Source: Lachnoclostridium sp. UBA5890 (lineage in GTDB: Bacteria; Bacillota; Clostridia; Lachnospirales; Lachnospiraceae). Taken from it: a DNA stretch of 64,000 bases. A program made the position numbers and the translations under genes. The notes below the pieces were generated by a model, which worked only from the letters and a program-made list of their open reading frames with translations, ran no database searches and was not told the DNA's origin. Of this stretch, positions 1 through 8,458 are shown one piece after another. Numbering within the stretch: position 1 is the first letter of the stretch; every line of letters starts with the position of its first letter. The stretch lies in NCBI GenBank assembly GCA_002431395.1, contig DJEU01000018.1, positions 1-64,000 on the forward strand, read 5' to 3'.

Positions 1-147
1 CGGGAAGAAGAAAGAGAGGAAGGACGACGTGAAGAAAGAATGTTTGCCAAGCAGGTTATTAAAGGTTTATCAAGCGGAAAAACACCAGAAGATATTGCGA
101 AGGAGCTGAATGTTCCGCTGGAGAAAGTGAAAGATTTGGTGTTGTGA
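1..147 (+). CDS. C-terminal tail of an Rpn/PD-(D/E)XK transposase-like protein (5' end outside window)
   Basis: The reading frame is open from base 1 to a TGA at 145-147, giving 48 codons. It starts with a run of alternating Glu/Arg residues (REEEREEGRREER) and ends with a short helix pair (GLSSGKTPEDIAKELNVPLE). A charged Glu/Arg stretch followed by a small sigma-like or helix-turn-helix tail is the usual C-terminus of Rpn family (recombination-promoting nuclease) proteins in Lachnospiraceae. The nuclease domain itself lies outside the window, so the family call is an inference from the tail alone. It could also be another protein with the same kind of tail. Confidence 0.5.
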   Translation, partial: REEEREEGRREERMFAKQVIKGLSSGKTPEDIAKELNVPLEKVKDLVL

Positions 148-359
148 TCAACAGAATAAAATTTGTAGACGATAAGGATGCGGAAATTTGTTTGTTGTTA
201 TTCAATGAGCAATTTTTGCGTCCTTTTTTGAAATGCAAGGGAAAAGAATACGAATAATTTCAAGAAAAATGAACCGAGAAAAGTAAAATAGAATGTTGTA
301 TAATTAAAAAAGATTATGTGTTTGTAAGTAACTATTGCCTAAAAAGGGGGAAAACAAAA

Positions 360-782
360 ATGTTGAAAAGAATTTGGAAAGCAGGTGTAGTGCTTGTATT
401 CATGTTATGTATTATGATGACAATGAACACAGTGGATTTATCAGCTAAGAATATACACTATGGAGGAGTGTATAAGCAAAAATCTAACAAAGCTAAATAT
501 TATCTTGAACTGAGAGAATATGATTTTCCGGATAGCAGTGGTATGGTTGGAAATTATAATTTTGTACCAAGAAAGTGCGGATATGTCTATCAACATGCTG
601 AATTTTGGAAAATCGGAAAAAATACATATATGGAAGAATGCGGTGAGATACAAAACGGTGGCTACAAACTTATTTTCAAAGTTTATAAGGATAGAGTTGT
701 AGTGAAGCAAAAAGGAACTGTTTTGCGAGGTGTTAATTTTTCAGGACTTTATAAATTGAAAAAACGTTTTCCCCGAACATAG
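360..782 (+). CDS. Small secreted protein of unknown function
   Basis: This encodes 140 residues. An ATG lies further upstream at 318, but the AAGGGGG at 344-350 sits 9 bases before the ATG at 360, which is the better start. Residues 1-26 form a signal peptide: a Lys/Arg start, a long hydrophobic core (AGVVLVFMLCIMMTM) and a likely cut after LSA. The mature part is about 110 residues, rich in Lys and Tyr, with no domain I recognise. It is AT-rich like the neighbouring toxin operon and is followed by a hairpin terminator, so it is probably a single-gene transcript. A TATAAT at 299-304 is a possible -10 box, but no convincing -35 box is visible. Confidence 0.6.
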   Translation: MLKRIWKAGVVLVFMLCIMMTMNTVDLSAKNIHYGGVYKQKSNKAKYYLELREYDFPDSSGMVGNYNFVPRKCGYVYQHAEFWKIGKNTYMEECGEIQNGGYKLIFKVYKDRVVVKQKGTVLRGVNFSGLYKLKKRFPRT

Positions 783-803
783 AGTGGATTGCGAATAGTG
801 ATG

Positions 804-842
804 AAAAGGAATCATGGATGAAATAGCTGTGGTTCCTTTTTT
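804..842 (+). terminator. Hairpin terminator after the small secreted protein
   Basis: AAAAGGAATCA pairs with TGTGGTTCCTTTT (one mismatch) and runs straight into a T tract ending at 842. This is a typical intrinsic terminator. The rest of the gap up to the next gene at 979 shows no clear promoter. Confidence 0.6.
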
Positions 843-978
843 AATGCACAGGATAAAAATAAGAACTTTTTCAGGGAGAAAATCACAGGAAAAGTGAAAA
901 GGGTTATTGTAAAATATTAAAATGAGAATTCAAAATGAAATTAATGTCCAAAGTCAATTAATGAAAGGAGAAACTATA

Positions 979-3378
979 GTGGAGAAGAATCGAGTAAGAA
1001 TTATATGTAACCCTTATGAAAAGAGTATAAAGTATATGCGATGGTGTCTTGATGAGGAACAGGAACAAGTTTGGAAAAATTTGGGAAGCAAGTCTCAACT
1101 TTTAGTTGATGAGAAGTATACTAATGCAACGATTCAACATAATGCATATGAAATCATTAAGGAAATAGCAGCTGAATATAATCGTGGAAAAGTTGGCTTA
1201 GAAATTGTATTTGACGGAACAAAAGAAGATTATGAAGATTTGAAAGAAGTTATTGATAAGTTCTTTTGTACACAAGGGGTTACTTGCGAGATTGGAGATT
1301 TATACCTTGATTCGGCAAGTGATGTTATGCCGAAGATTCAAAAGATATTTGATGATTTAACACAAGTATTTTATGAGTATGGCTCTGACTCGGATGAAAT
1401 AAATCAAATAATCAAAAAGTTTTTGGATGCAACAAAAACAGAAATTCCGATTTGTGTTGTTGGAATGTATAGTACTGGAAAATCTGCATTTATTAATGCT
1501 TTGATAGGTGCAGAAGTTTTACCTAGCGCTGTAAAACCAACTACGGCACGAAATTATAAAATAATTGAATCTGAAAAAGATGGTTCAATTAAGTTTTGTA
1601 TCGATGAAGAAAAAGTTTCTATTCATTATGAAGATGATAAATATAAAATAGTAGGAAATATTGACAAGGAATTGATGGAAGACCTACATGACTTTTTAGA
1701 GAAAGTAGATAATACTTCTTTGACCAAGAATATGTATTATTCTCTTTCTATTATTAATGAGTATGCTGATAAAACAAAAAAAATAGCAGATCTTATTGAA
1801 GTTGAAGTACCATTTTATAATGGAGATTTAGTGAATGATAAGTATAAGTTTATTATTTTTGATACACCAGGTTCTGATTCTGAAAGTCATGAGGAGCATT
1901 TAGCCGTTTTGAAAAAAGCGTTAGGCGACCAAACGAATGGATTGCCAATCCTACTAACTTCTCCAAAGGATATGGATAGAACAGGTGCTGACAAGTTGTT
2001 GGAAGTAGTTGATGGAATTGCTGGAAATCTGGACTTGACTAATGCGATGATTATAGTTAATCAAGCCGATGTGGTTAGTGGAAAGTCTCTTGATAAAGTA
2101 AAAGAGGGTGCGGATACAATTTTGTCTCGATGGAAGTCTAATAGACTTTATTTTATGTCTGCTATTATGGGACTCGGAAGTAAAAAAGAGGATTATGAAG
2201 ATGAAGATGATTGGATTGATGCTGATTATGAGGATGTATTTTTTAATAATATTAATTGTTTTACAAAGTATGAGGAACGTCGATATAAGCAACTGTATTT
2301 ACATAATCAAATAGCACCAAATAGAATGGAAAGTTATCTTTCACGTGTTGATGGAGAAAAAGGGGATCGAAGACTACTTTATATTAACAGTGGCTTACAT
2401 TGTGTGGAAAATGAAATATTGGATTTTGCAAGAAAGTATGCTCTTTATAACAAATGTGCACAGGCCCTGGAGTATTTGGAAGATGCTATTGATAGTATCA
2501 GGGAGAAGATTGGAAAAATAGAGGATAAGGTAGAAAAAACTAGAAAATCAACCCAGGATAAACAGGATGAACAAAAACAAAAATTGTTGAAGAAATTGGC
2601 TGACTGTATAACAGCAAAAACCAAGGAGTATACAGACTCATATCCAACATATATGCAAGTGTATGTGAGTGAACTTGTACAAGTGGCAGAGGGTGATATT
2701 TTTACCTTTGTGACAGATATTTGGCAAGCCGTAAAGGAGAAAGATACAAAAGAAAGGGTAGACGATTTCTTGTCTTTATCTAAAGAGGCTTTTAATCAAA
2801 AGGAGACTAAGTGTAGAAATCAAATATTACAATACTCAAAAGAATATTGGAGCCGAAATAAGGAAAAACTTCAAGTGGAATGTTGTAATATAATTAAAGA
2901 TGATGAGAATTTATCACAAGAAGAACAGAGATATCTAAATGAGTTCATTATGAAACTGAGTATATATTTGGACGTTGATGCAAAAATTAATGTTTCTCCA
3001 GATGATGTAAGCATTCATCTAATTAATTTATTCGGATATAGATTTTTAAGGTTAAATAGGATTGATCAAAAAAGAACAAAGAAAATTTATTTCGAACGAT
3101 TAGAACAATATATTAGAAAAGTTAATAATAGGATTAATGATGCTCATACAAATGAATTCAAGAGGTGGAATAAAAGACTTGAAACAGGGTTAACAAAAGA
3201 AGTGGCAAAATTTAATCCTAAATTAAGAGAACTTTCTGCCGAGTTGGAAAAGTATCAGAAACAAATAGATAAATATCAAAATCAACTTGATTTGATAGAA
3301 GAAAATCAGTATAAAATTGTTCAAATGTTTGAATTTAAGAAAAGGGAGGATGAGAAGAGTAATGTCTGCAGTAGATAG
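979..3378 (+). CDS. Dynamin-like large GTPase with coiled-coil C-terminal half
   Basis: This encodes 799 residues from a GTG at 979, preceded by AAAGGAG at 964-970 (8-base gap). An in-frame ATG at 922 has no ribosome binding site. Counting from the GTG, the GTPase motifs are complete: G1 GMYSTGKS at 162-169, G3 DTPG at 295-298 and G4 NQAD at 361-364. A threonine-rich segment just after G1 (VKPTTARNYK) fits the G2 switch. Predicted coiled-coil stretches occur around 500-545 (EDAIDSIREKIGKIEDKVEK) and near the C-terminus (about 755-785), as in bacterial dynamin-like proteins that act on membranes or scaffold complexes. The next gene overlaps it, so it is the first gene of an operon with a tail-anchored protein, a HerA-type ATPase, a nuclease toxin and its immunity protein. 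Its role there is unknown; membrane remodelling or assembly of a toxin pump is inference. Confidence 0.82.
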   Translation: MEKNRVRIICNPYEKSIKYMRWCLDEEQEQVWKNLGSKSQLLVDEKYTNATIQHNAYEIIKEIAAEYNRGKVGLEIVFDGTKEDYEDLKEVIDKFFCTQGVTCEIGDLYLDSASDVMPKIQKIFDDLTQVFYEYGSDSDEINQIIKKFLDATKTEIPICVVGMYSTGKSAFINALIGAEVLPSAVKPTTARNYKIIESEKDGSIKFCIDEEKVSIHYEDDKYKIVGNIDKELMEDLHDFLEKVDNTSLTKNMYYSLSIINEYADKTKKIADLIEVEVPFYNGDLVNDKYKFIIFDTPGSDSESHEEHLAVLKKALGDQTNGLPILLTSPKDMDRTGADKLLEVVDGIAGNLDLTNAMIIVNQADVVSGKSLDKVKEGADTILSRWKSNRLYFMSAIMGLGSKKEDYEDEDDWIDADYEDVFFNNINCFTKYEERRYKQLYLHNQIAPNRMESYLSRVDGEKGDRRLLYINSGLHCVENEILDFARKYALYNKCAQALEYLEDAIDSIREKIGKIEDKVEKTRKSTQDKQDEQKQKLLKKLADCITAKTKEYTDSYPTYMQVYVSELVQVAEGDIFTFVTDIWQAVKEKDTKERVDDFLSLSKEAFNQKETKCRNQILQYSKEYWSRNKEKLQVECCNIIKDDENLSQEEQRYLNEFIMKLSIYLDVDAKINVSPDDVSIHLINLFGYRFLRLNRIDQKRTKKIYFERLEQYIRKVNNRINDAHTNEFKRWNKRLETGLTKEVAKFNPKLRELSAELEKYQKQIDKYQNQLDLIEENQYKIVQMFEFKKREDEKSNVCSR

Positions 3379-3691
3379 TAGAGTTGAAATAATTGATAAA
3401 ATATTGGCTAATAAGATGAAAAAGACAGATGTCAAAGCGGCTTTAGTTGCTTTAGAAAATGAATTTGGAGAGAATGCCTATGTTGATGATGCATTCTCTC
3501 CAAAAGAAAAACCTTGGAGTAAAGATTATTATTTAGAATTAAAAAGAATATCACTGTCTGGTGTATCTTCCAAAAGATTTATTTTACATCTTGTGGAAGT
3601 AAGAGATTACCTACATTTTAAGGTGATGGTGACTATTGGAAGTATAGTTGCTGTTTTGATAATTATAGTAATAATTAGTACATTAATCTGA
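3362..3691 (+). CDS. Small tail-anchored membrane protein of the GTPase/HerA operon
   Basis: This encodes 109 residues from the ATG at 3362; an ATG at 3350 is also possible. GGGAGG at 3344-3349 is 12 bases from the first and directly abuts the second. It overlaps the end of the GTPase gene by 17 bases, which implies translational coupling. The N-terminal 80 residues are soluble and charged. One strongly hydrophobic segment at the extreme C-terminus (VMVTIGSIVAVLIIIVIIST) would anchor it in the membrane with the bulk in the cytoplasm. There is no signal peptide and no known domain. Because it sits between a dynamin-like GTPase and a HerA-type ATPase, it may dock one of them at the membrane. 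That is inference from position only. Confidence 0.65.
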   Translation: MSAVDSRVEIIDKILANKMKKTDVKAALVALENEFGENAYVDDAFSPKEKPWSKDYYLELKRISLSGVSSKRFILHLVEVRDYLHFKVMVTIGSIVAVLIIIVIISTLI

Positions 3692-3707
3692 TGAGGAAGT
3701 GAATTTT

Positions 3708-6700
3708 ATGGGCGTATTGACAAAAATTAGAAATGGAATTGTACAAACTGCTGAAAAAGGTGCTGACGCATTGTCTGCTGCATCTCAACTTAGTCCTGAA
3801 GAAGTAAGAAGAATTGATGATAGAAGACACCGGTATTTATCTGAAATGCCTTCTATGGACGATGAGTTTGCAGATGAACTTACAAAAAGGAATATTGGAG
3901 CAATTAATATTGAGATTAATAATTCATATTTACCACAGATTTCAAGTATATATACACCGATTCAAGAGAGTAGTGATTTTCAAGGCGGTGATAGAATAGC
4001 TTATTTTGAAATAAGTAAATGGGTTAAGGATCCAAATGAGGATAACATTGAAAAACTAATGAATGTGTATCAGGTACTTAGTGAGGAAGAATGTAATATT
4101 GCTTTGATATACAACAGAAAGAAAGAAGAAACTAAAGTGTATCTAGCAGTGGTTAATAATAATGCTTCTGAGAGCGATCCGTCTTGTGTGGAATCTTACA
4201 AAACGCGTTTACATAGTGCGTTGAAAGGTAATTTTCCAGGGGTGGGTTGTATTTTGGAGGGGGAGCAGGGATTTGGGCAGAATGTACCGGACTGCTTGGA
4301 GATTAAAAAAGTTGTAAAAGATGAAACTGAAAAAGATGAAGCTATAAAGTCTATTGCATGTGTTTCTAATTTGGCAACGGAAAAATCGGAAAAATTTGTA
4401 AGCCAAACTATTGAAAAGGTTCTTGACGGAATTGTTCCAACTAACGAAAAAGAAGAGTATACAATAGTGTTATTAGCTACGCCTGTAAAGAATCAGTTGG
4501 AAAGAATCAATCGTTTGTATGAATTGTACACCGCTTTGGCCCCTTTTGTTTCATGGCAGACAAATTTTACGTTTACGGAGGCTAATACCACAGGATCATC
4601 CGCAACATTTGGATTAAATGTTGGAGCTAATGCAGGTACGCAATCCGGAACTAGCCGTTCAGATGCAAATATGGCGTCGGAAGGAGAATCAGACGTAAAA
4701 ACTGTAGCTGATGCGGACATGGAGGGCAGTTCTGTTAATGCCGGTGCAAATGCTGGTGTTAAATTAGGACCCGTTGATGCTGGAACACATGTGGATAAAG
4801 GGTGGCAGAAATCGAAGACACATACAGAATCGATTGCTAAAGGTGTGGTAAAAACAGTTGCTAAGACTGCGACAGATGCTGCAAGTAAGGGGTTAAATTT
4901 GGGAATCAATGCAGGAGTGAACTTTGCTAGAACTTCAAATGTTTCGACCACACTTGGAAAAAATGAGGGCATAACACAAACTTTTACTAACTATGGAATT
5001 AAACATACGTTAGAGAATTTGGAACTTCAGGTTAAAAGGCTTGAGGAAAGCAAGGCATTAGGATTATGGGATTTTGCTGCTTATGTAATATCCGGAAGTT
5101 CTGATATAGCTAATAATGTAGCCTATACGTATATGGCATTAACGCAGGGTGATGATTCTTATTTGTCAGAATCTGCAGTTAACTTATGGAGAGCGGATTT
5201 GCCTGAAGAAAAAGAAAATAGTGCTATAGATGAAAATGAACAAAAAAACATTAAACTTAGGAATCAACTGCGAAAAATTGAGAAAGAAAAAGCTTTAGTA
5301 ATACAAACGGCATTATCTAGATTACAACATCCGGAATTTTGTTTATCGTTCCAAGAAAATAGCGCGATGCCTGAAGAGTATTATCTTTATCCTTCATGTG
5401 TTACCTCAACAGTTAATCTTTCCGGGAAAGAATTGGCACGTGCCTTGAATTTTCCAGGAAAGTCTGTATGTGGAATTCCTGTTATAGAAACTGCATCGTT
5501 TGGTAGAAATGTATCTTCTTATGATAAAATTTCGGAAGATTTAAAATTAGGTAGTGTCTATCATATGCATATTAAAGATGATAATGTGCCTATAAAGATT
5601 AGCAAGGAGAGTCTTACATCTCATGTTTTTGTTACAGGATCTACTGGAACAGGAAAAACAAATACAGTAGCAAAGTTGATTAAAAATGTGTGTTTAGCTG
5701 ATGAAAAAGAAAAAGGACCAACATTTCTAATTATCGAACCCGCTAAAGGAGAATATAAGAATCTTTTAGGCGGTTATCCAGGTGTGAAGGTATATGGAAC
5801 AAATCCGAAAATAAGTGAATTATTACAGATTAATCCATTTTCGTTTCCTGATCATATTACTGTTAGTGAACATATTGATCGTTTAGTTGAAATATTCAAT
5901 GTTTGTTGGCCAATGTATGCTGCGATGCCAGCAATTTTAAAGGATGCTATTATTTCAGCATATGAAATATCCGGCTGGGAAATAGAAAACTCAACTAATC
6001 CTATAAATAAGGATTTGTTTCCATGTTTTTCTGATGTGATGGAACAAGTTAAGATAATTGTTAATAGGAGTGAGTATTCGATTGATACGAAGGGGGATTA
6101 TTCAGGTGCGTTATTATCTAGGTTAAAGAGTTTGACAAACGGAATAAATGGACAGATTTTTTGTATAGATGCCAAAACAGATGCTGAATTGTTTGATTCA
6201 AATGTAATTGTTGATTTAAGCCGAGTGGGTGCAGTTGAAACCAAATCATTAATTATGGGATTGTTAATGTTGAAATTGCAAGAATATAGACTTTCTGAAA
6301 AGGAACCAAATAGGGAAGGGCTTGAACATATTACTGTTTTAGAAGAGGCTCACAATTTATTGAGGAGAACATCGTTGGAACAGAGCGGAGAAACATCCAA
6401 TTTGCTTGGTAAATCGGTAGAAATGATTACAAATGCTATAGCAGAATTAAGAGCATTTGGAGAGGGCTTTATTATTGCAGACCAAGCACCGGGACTTTTG
6501 GACATGGCTGTGATTAGAAATACAAATACAAAGATTATCCATAAGCTGCCGGATCAAACTGATAGAGAATTGGTGGGTAAATCTGTTGGCTTGAATGATG
6601 CACAGATTATTGAGTTATCTAAACTTGAAAGAGGCGTAGCAGCAGTTTATCAGAACGATTGGACAGAGTCCGTATTATGTAAGATAGAGGAATTTGAAAA

Positions 6701-7175
6701 AGCAGACAAAAAGGCTGTTGGACGTCAAAAAAATACTAACGTTATCCCACAGAAAAATATTCAAAGGGAGTTAGTAGACTATCTTATTGGTAAAGAAATT
6801 GTGAAAGAAGGAACCAAAGCTGATTTATCAAGATTAGCAGAGCAAGTTGTTAAATCTCAGTTAAGTGCTTCAATAAAAACTAATTTATTGAGGTATTTAG
6901 AAAATGATGGTGGCAATAAGTTATTATGTCTTAGAAAGGTCTTATTTGAGTTGTTGAATGCAAGTGAAGCAGTGCAGAAAGCAGATAAGGAGGATAAAAT
7001 AGAAAATTGGGTGGAAAAATTAGTTGATAATGTGAATCCTTCGTTGAAAGGATATACGAAGGAGCAGATTGATTTGGCAACCGGATTATTAGTACGTGAA
7101 CTGTATGAACGAGATGGTTCGTATAGAAATATTTATGAGACTTATACATCAATGATAAGCGGAGGTGTTAAGTGA
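3708..7175 (+). CDS. HerA/FtsK-superfamily ATPase (DUF87-type) with glycine/alanine-rich insert
   Basis: This encodes 1155 residues. The ATG at 3708 follows AGGAAG (3694-3699) by 8 bases; a GTG nine bases earlier is less likely. The P-loop ATPase core lies in the second half: Walker A GSTGTGKT at 644-651, and Walker B VLEEAHN with the Glu pair at 879-880. A downstream stretch (IIADQAPGLLDMAVIRNTNT) is typical of HerA-like helicases and conjugative pumps. Residues about 300-410 are low-complexity, rich in Gly, Ala, Asn and Ser, with repeated NAGANAG-like units and several Lys/Thr clusters. The N-terminal 280 residues match nothing I can name. HerA/FtsK proteins form hexamers that move DNA or protein. 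Its operon partners (GTPase, tail anchor, nuclease toxin, immunity protein) suggest it powers toxin export or delivery, or acts in a defence complex. The ATPase call is firm; the role is inference. Confidence 0.8.
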   Translation: MGVLTKIRNGIVQTAEKGADALSAASQLSPEEVRRIDDRRHRYLSEMPSMDDEFADELTKRNIGAINIEINNSYLPQISSIYTPIQESSDFQGGDRIAYFEISKWVKDPNEDNIEKLMNVYQVLSEEECNIALIYNRKKEETKVYLAVVNNNASESDPSCVESYKTRLHSALKGNFPGVGCILEGEQGFGQNVPDCLEIKKVVKDETEKDEAIKSIACVSNLATEKSEKFVSQTIEKVLDGIVPTNEKEEYTIVLLATPVKNQLERINRLYELYTALAPFVSWQTNFTFTEANTTGSSATFGLNVGANAGTQSGTSRSDANMASEGESDVKTVADADMEGSSVNAGANAGVKLGPVDAGTHVDKGWQKSKTHTESIAKGVVKTVAKTATDAASKGLNLGINAGVNFARTSNVSTTLGKNEGITQTFTNYGIKHTLENLELQVKRLEESKALGLWDFAAYVISGSSDIANNVAYTYMALTQGDDSYLSESAVNLWRADLPEEKENSAIDENEQKNIKLRNQLRKIEKEKALVIQTALSRLQHPEFCLSFQENSAMPEEYYLYPSCVTSTVNLSGKELARALNFPGKSVCGIPVIETASFGRNVSSYDKISEDLKLGSVYHMHIKDDNVPIKISKESLTSHVFVTGSTGTGKTNTVAKLIKNVCLADEKEKGPTFLIIEPAKGEYKNLLGGYPGVKVYGTNPKISELLQINPFSFPDHITVSEHIDRLVEIFNVCWPMYAAMPAILKDAIISAYEISGWEIENSTNPINKDLFPCFSDVMEQVKIIVNRSEYSIDTKGDYSGALLSRLKSLTNGINGQIFCIDAKTDAELFDSNVIVDLSRVGAVETKSLIMGLLMLKLQEYRLSEKEPNREGLEHITVLEEAHNLLRRTSLEQSGETSNLLGKSVEMITNAIAELRAFGEGFIIADQAPGLLDMAVIRNTNTKIIHKLPDQTDRELVGKSVGLNDAQIIELSKLERGVAAVYQNDWTESVLCKIEEFEKADKKAVGRQKNTNVIPQKNIQRELVDYLIGKEIVKEGTKADLSRLAEQVVKSQLSASIKTNLLRYLENDGGNKLLCLRKVLFELLNASEAVQKADKEDKIENWVEKLVDNVNPSLKGYTKEQIDLATGLLVRELYERDGSYRNIYETYTSMISGGVK

Positions 7176-7846
7176 TGAATTTTGAAACAGCAAGTAAAAT
7201 TGAAAATGCAGAGAATGTAGTTGAAAGGTGTGATGGTAGAAATAACATAGAGTCCGATGGTTCTATGTCAGTGAAAGAATGTAATGATTTTTGGGATCAG
7301 AGATTTGATGGTGTTGGCGAGTATTCACATATAGAGGAAAATACTAATGCCAGAGAAAAGGAAAGTGATGTAGAACAGACATCACCGTCTTTTTCCAATC
7401 TTGATGATATGAAGGCAAGATTAGGTGAGAGCTATAAAGAGATAAAAGAAAGTAAACCAATGAATTCGCCGAATGTAGTAAAATGGTTTGAAAAAGGAGG
7501 AAAAATCGAAATTGTTGAACAGGATGGTAAAAGAGTATGGGTTTACATTAATCGGGAGGGGGTTGAAGTAAAATATGTAGACGGTTATCCTAAGTTTCCA
7601 CCGGAAACAAAACATCCGGATATTGGAGATTTGAATATTGGTGAGTTTACAGGTGACCGTAATGAAGATAAAAAGTTATACTTAGAAGCTTTAGAGGAAG
7701 AGTATGGTCTTACTGAAATTCCAGAAGGGTATGCATTGCATCATGACTCTGAGAATGGAAATATGCAGTTGATTAAAGAAGAATATCATAAAGAGTTTAC
7801 TCATGCCGGTGGTCATAGCAAATTTAAGGAGGAAACAGAATGTTAA
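7175..7846 (+). CDS. HNH-type (WHH/LHH class) nuclease toxin without signal peptide
   Basis: This encodes 223 residues. The ATG at 7175 shares its A with the TGA of the ATPase gene and lies 8 bases after GGAGGT (7161-7166), so translation is coupled. The first 90 residues are acidic, polar and unlike any domain I know. The C-terminal 100 residues match polymorphic-toxin HNH/Endo VII nucleases: a FPPETKHP...FTGDR lead-in, then LHHD at 188-191, MQLI at 197-200, H205 and a closing HAGGHS at 210-215. The paired His in LHH is the catalytic and metal-binding centre in this class. There is no Sec or Tat signal, so export would need a dedicated machine, and the upstream HerA-type ATPase is the obvious candidate. 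The next gene is a SUKH immunity protein, which strongly supports the toxin reading. Nuclease activity is predicted, not shown. Confidence 0.75.
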   Translation: MNFETASKIENAENVVERCDGRNNIESDGSMSVKECNDFWDQRFDGVGEYSHIEENTNAREKESDVEQTSPSFSNLDDMKARLGESYKEIKESKPMNSPNVVKWFEKGGKIEIVEQDGKRVWVYINREGVEVKYVDGYPKFPPETKHPDIGDLNIGEFTGDRNEDKKLYLEALEEEYGLTEIPEGYALHHDSENGNMQLIKEEYHKEFTHAGGHSKFKEETEC

Positions 7847-8388
7847 TATCAAAAAACAAAGTGAATTTAAGTGCTGTAGATGATTATATAAAACGCAAAG
7901 GTTACAAATTGCCAGATGATTTTAATCAGTTTTTAAGAAAGTATAATGGAGGAAATACGCCTAATACTACACTTAAAACGTCAAGTGTATCTACGGATGT
8001 TCGATTGTTTTATGGTGTGGATAATGATATGCCAAATTCGTTGAATAAAGTTCAAGTGATTGATAAAGAGGGAAGTATTTACTTACCAATAGCAGAAGAT
8101 TCATTTGGAAATGTATTTGTTCTTGATATTACTCAAAATACAGGGGTTTATTTTGTAGATCATGAAAAGGGCAGAAAATTGGAATTCGTGACGGAATCAT
8201 TTGATTCTTTTGTTAAATTATGTAAGAGTGAACCGATTAAAGAAAACTCAAAGAAAACGCCCCAAGAAAGAGAGGCAATTCTTATAAGAAAAGGAAAAGA
8301 AAATAATATAACAGAAGATTTAAGAAAATTGTGGCAAGAAGAATATAATAAATATAAAGGAATGATTCAAGAAGAGGTTGTATTGTAA
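7840..8388 (+). CDS. SUKH (SMI1/KNR4) family immunity protein
   Basis: This encodes 182 residues. The ATG at 7840 overlaps the end of the toxin gene by 7 bases and is preceded by AAGGAGG. The N-terminal 135 residues carry the SUKH signature: LPDDFNQFLRKYNGG around 24-38, IAEDSFGNVFVLDI in the middle and VYFVDHEKG after it. SUKH proteins are the most common immunity proteins of bacterial nuclease toxins and bind the toxin in the cytoplasm. The last 45 residues are a charged helical tail (ERE, KGKENN, LRKLWQEEYNKY) beyond the usual SUKH length. Its place directly behind the HNH toxin gene makes it the likely cognate antidote. It is the last gene before a strong bidirectional terminator. Confidence 0.85.
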   Translation: MLISKNKVNLSAVDDYIKRKGYKLPDDFNQFLRKYNGGNTPNTTLKTSSVSTDVRLFYGVDNDMPNSLNKVQVIDKEGSIYLPIAEDSFGNVFVLDITQNTGVYFVDHEKGRKLEFVTESFDSFVKLCKSEPIKENSKKTPQEREAILIRKGKENNITEDLRKLWQEEYNKYKGMIQEEVVL

Positions 8389-8400
8389 AATAACCTTCAA

Positions 8401-8429
8401 TCCCAGCCTATGCTCCGCATAGGCTGGGA
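8401..8429. terminator. Perfect bidirectional hairpin between toxin operon and aroE
   Basis: TCCCAGCCTATGC pairs perfectly with GCATAGGCTGGGA around a 3-base loop (13 base pairs). It lies between two genes that converge, so it can stop both transcripts. T tracts are weak on both sides; the minus-strand exit (TTGAAGGTTATTTTA) is the richer one. Confidence 0.7.
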
Positions 8430-8458
8430 ACTTACTTTCTGAACTTCCTCCAACAACC

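Noticed and set aside
4493..4972. Minus-strand frame of 159 codons inside the HerA-type gene
   Set aside because: It arises from the biased Gly/Ala codons of the ATPase insert and has no ribosome binding site or recognisable protein.
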